DNA of 64,000 nt from Agrococcus baldri (GTDB lineage Bacteria; Actinomycetota; Actinomycetes; Actinomycetales; Microbacteriaceae). The translations under genes were made by a program, and so were the position numbers. The notes beneath the pieces were generated by a model. That model saw only the letters and a program-made list of their open reading frames with translations, was not told the origin of the DNA and made no database searches. Where the stretch lies: assembly GCA_007988785.1 (NCBI GenBank), contig BJUU01000005.1, positions 1-64,000 of the forward strand, written 5' to 3'. Within the stretch, counting starts at the first letter, position 1. The number at the start of each line of letters is the position of its first letter. This document shows positions 63,371-64,000 of this stretch, piece after piece.

Positions 63371-64000
<630 letters not shown>

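Overview
The window is about 70% or more G+C throughout and shows no rRNA, tRNA or CRISPR locus. Gene order (rpoB-rpoC, rpsL-rpsG-fusA-tuf, then a fused S10-spc ribosomal operon running into secY), frequent GTG/TTG starts, many apparently leaderless genes and the protein sequences point to an actinobacterium of the Microbacteriaceae, perhaps Agrococcus-like. That placement is inferred from reading the proteins, not from a search.

Layout. 1-9.8 kb: accessory and housekeeping genes: a 20-bp tandem repeat, an alpha/beta hydrolase, a polytopic membrane protein, a coupled Nudix-like / ComB-like / aldo-keto reductase operon, a secreted SGNH protein with a Pro-Thr linker, an MFS transporter, a SprT-like metalloprotein, a helical-repeat protein and a spermidine-synthase-like protein. 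9.8-17.6 kb: rpoB and rpoC with their own promoter, leader hairpins and a strong terminator. RpoB carries Thr where the rifampicin-pocket Arg529 (E. coli numbering) is expected. 17.6-19.2 kb: an acidic, disordered membrane protein.

19.3-35.9 kb: eight tightly overlapping genes follow a 2,033-residue surface protein (propeller-like region, about 11 Ig/cadherin-like repeats, about 5 FN3-like repeats). They encode a MoxR ATPase, a DUF58 protein, a TgpA-type membrane transglutaminase homologue whose nucleophile Cys is Asp, an RDD-FHA protein, a PP2C phosphatase, a zinc-ribbon FHA protein, a transmembrane Ser/Thr kinase and an FHA protein with a winged-helix-like tail. The core resembles the PFNA locus described in Bifidobacterium. 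The four extra phospho-reader genes, the dead transglutaminase and a motif shared by two members make it the most interesting region.

35.9-40.6 kb: str operon (S12, S7, EF-G) and tuf, each bounded by strong hairpins. 40.6-43.7 kb: small genes (DUF1801, an RmlC-like epimerase, a small membrane protein, OsmC, three small acidic or Pro-rich proteins). 43.7-53.4 kb: an IclR regulator with a perfect 16-bp palindrome divergent from hutH-hutU-hutI; a type III PKS, methyltransferase and flavoprotein operon of the kind that makes phenolic lipids or quinones; a convergent ureohydrolase that probably completes histidine degradation; and an Rv0909-type small protein. 53.4-64 kb: rpsJ through rplO in one coupled operon without rpsN, including an L4 with a C-terminal sunset-like domain. 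A hairpin follows, then secY, cut by the window end.

Starts were chosen from Shine-Dalgarno spacing, overlap with the upstream stop, or a -10 hexamer six to seven bases before the start. No database search was possible, so family names rest on motifs and length.
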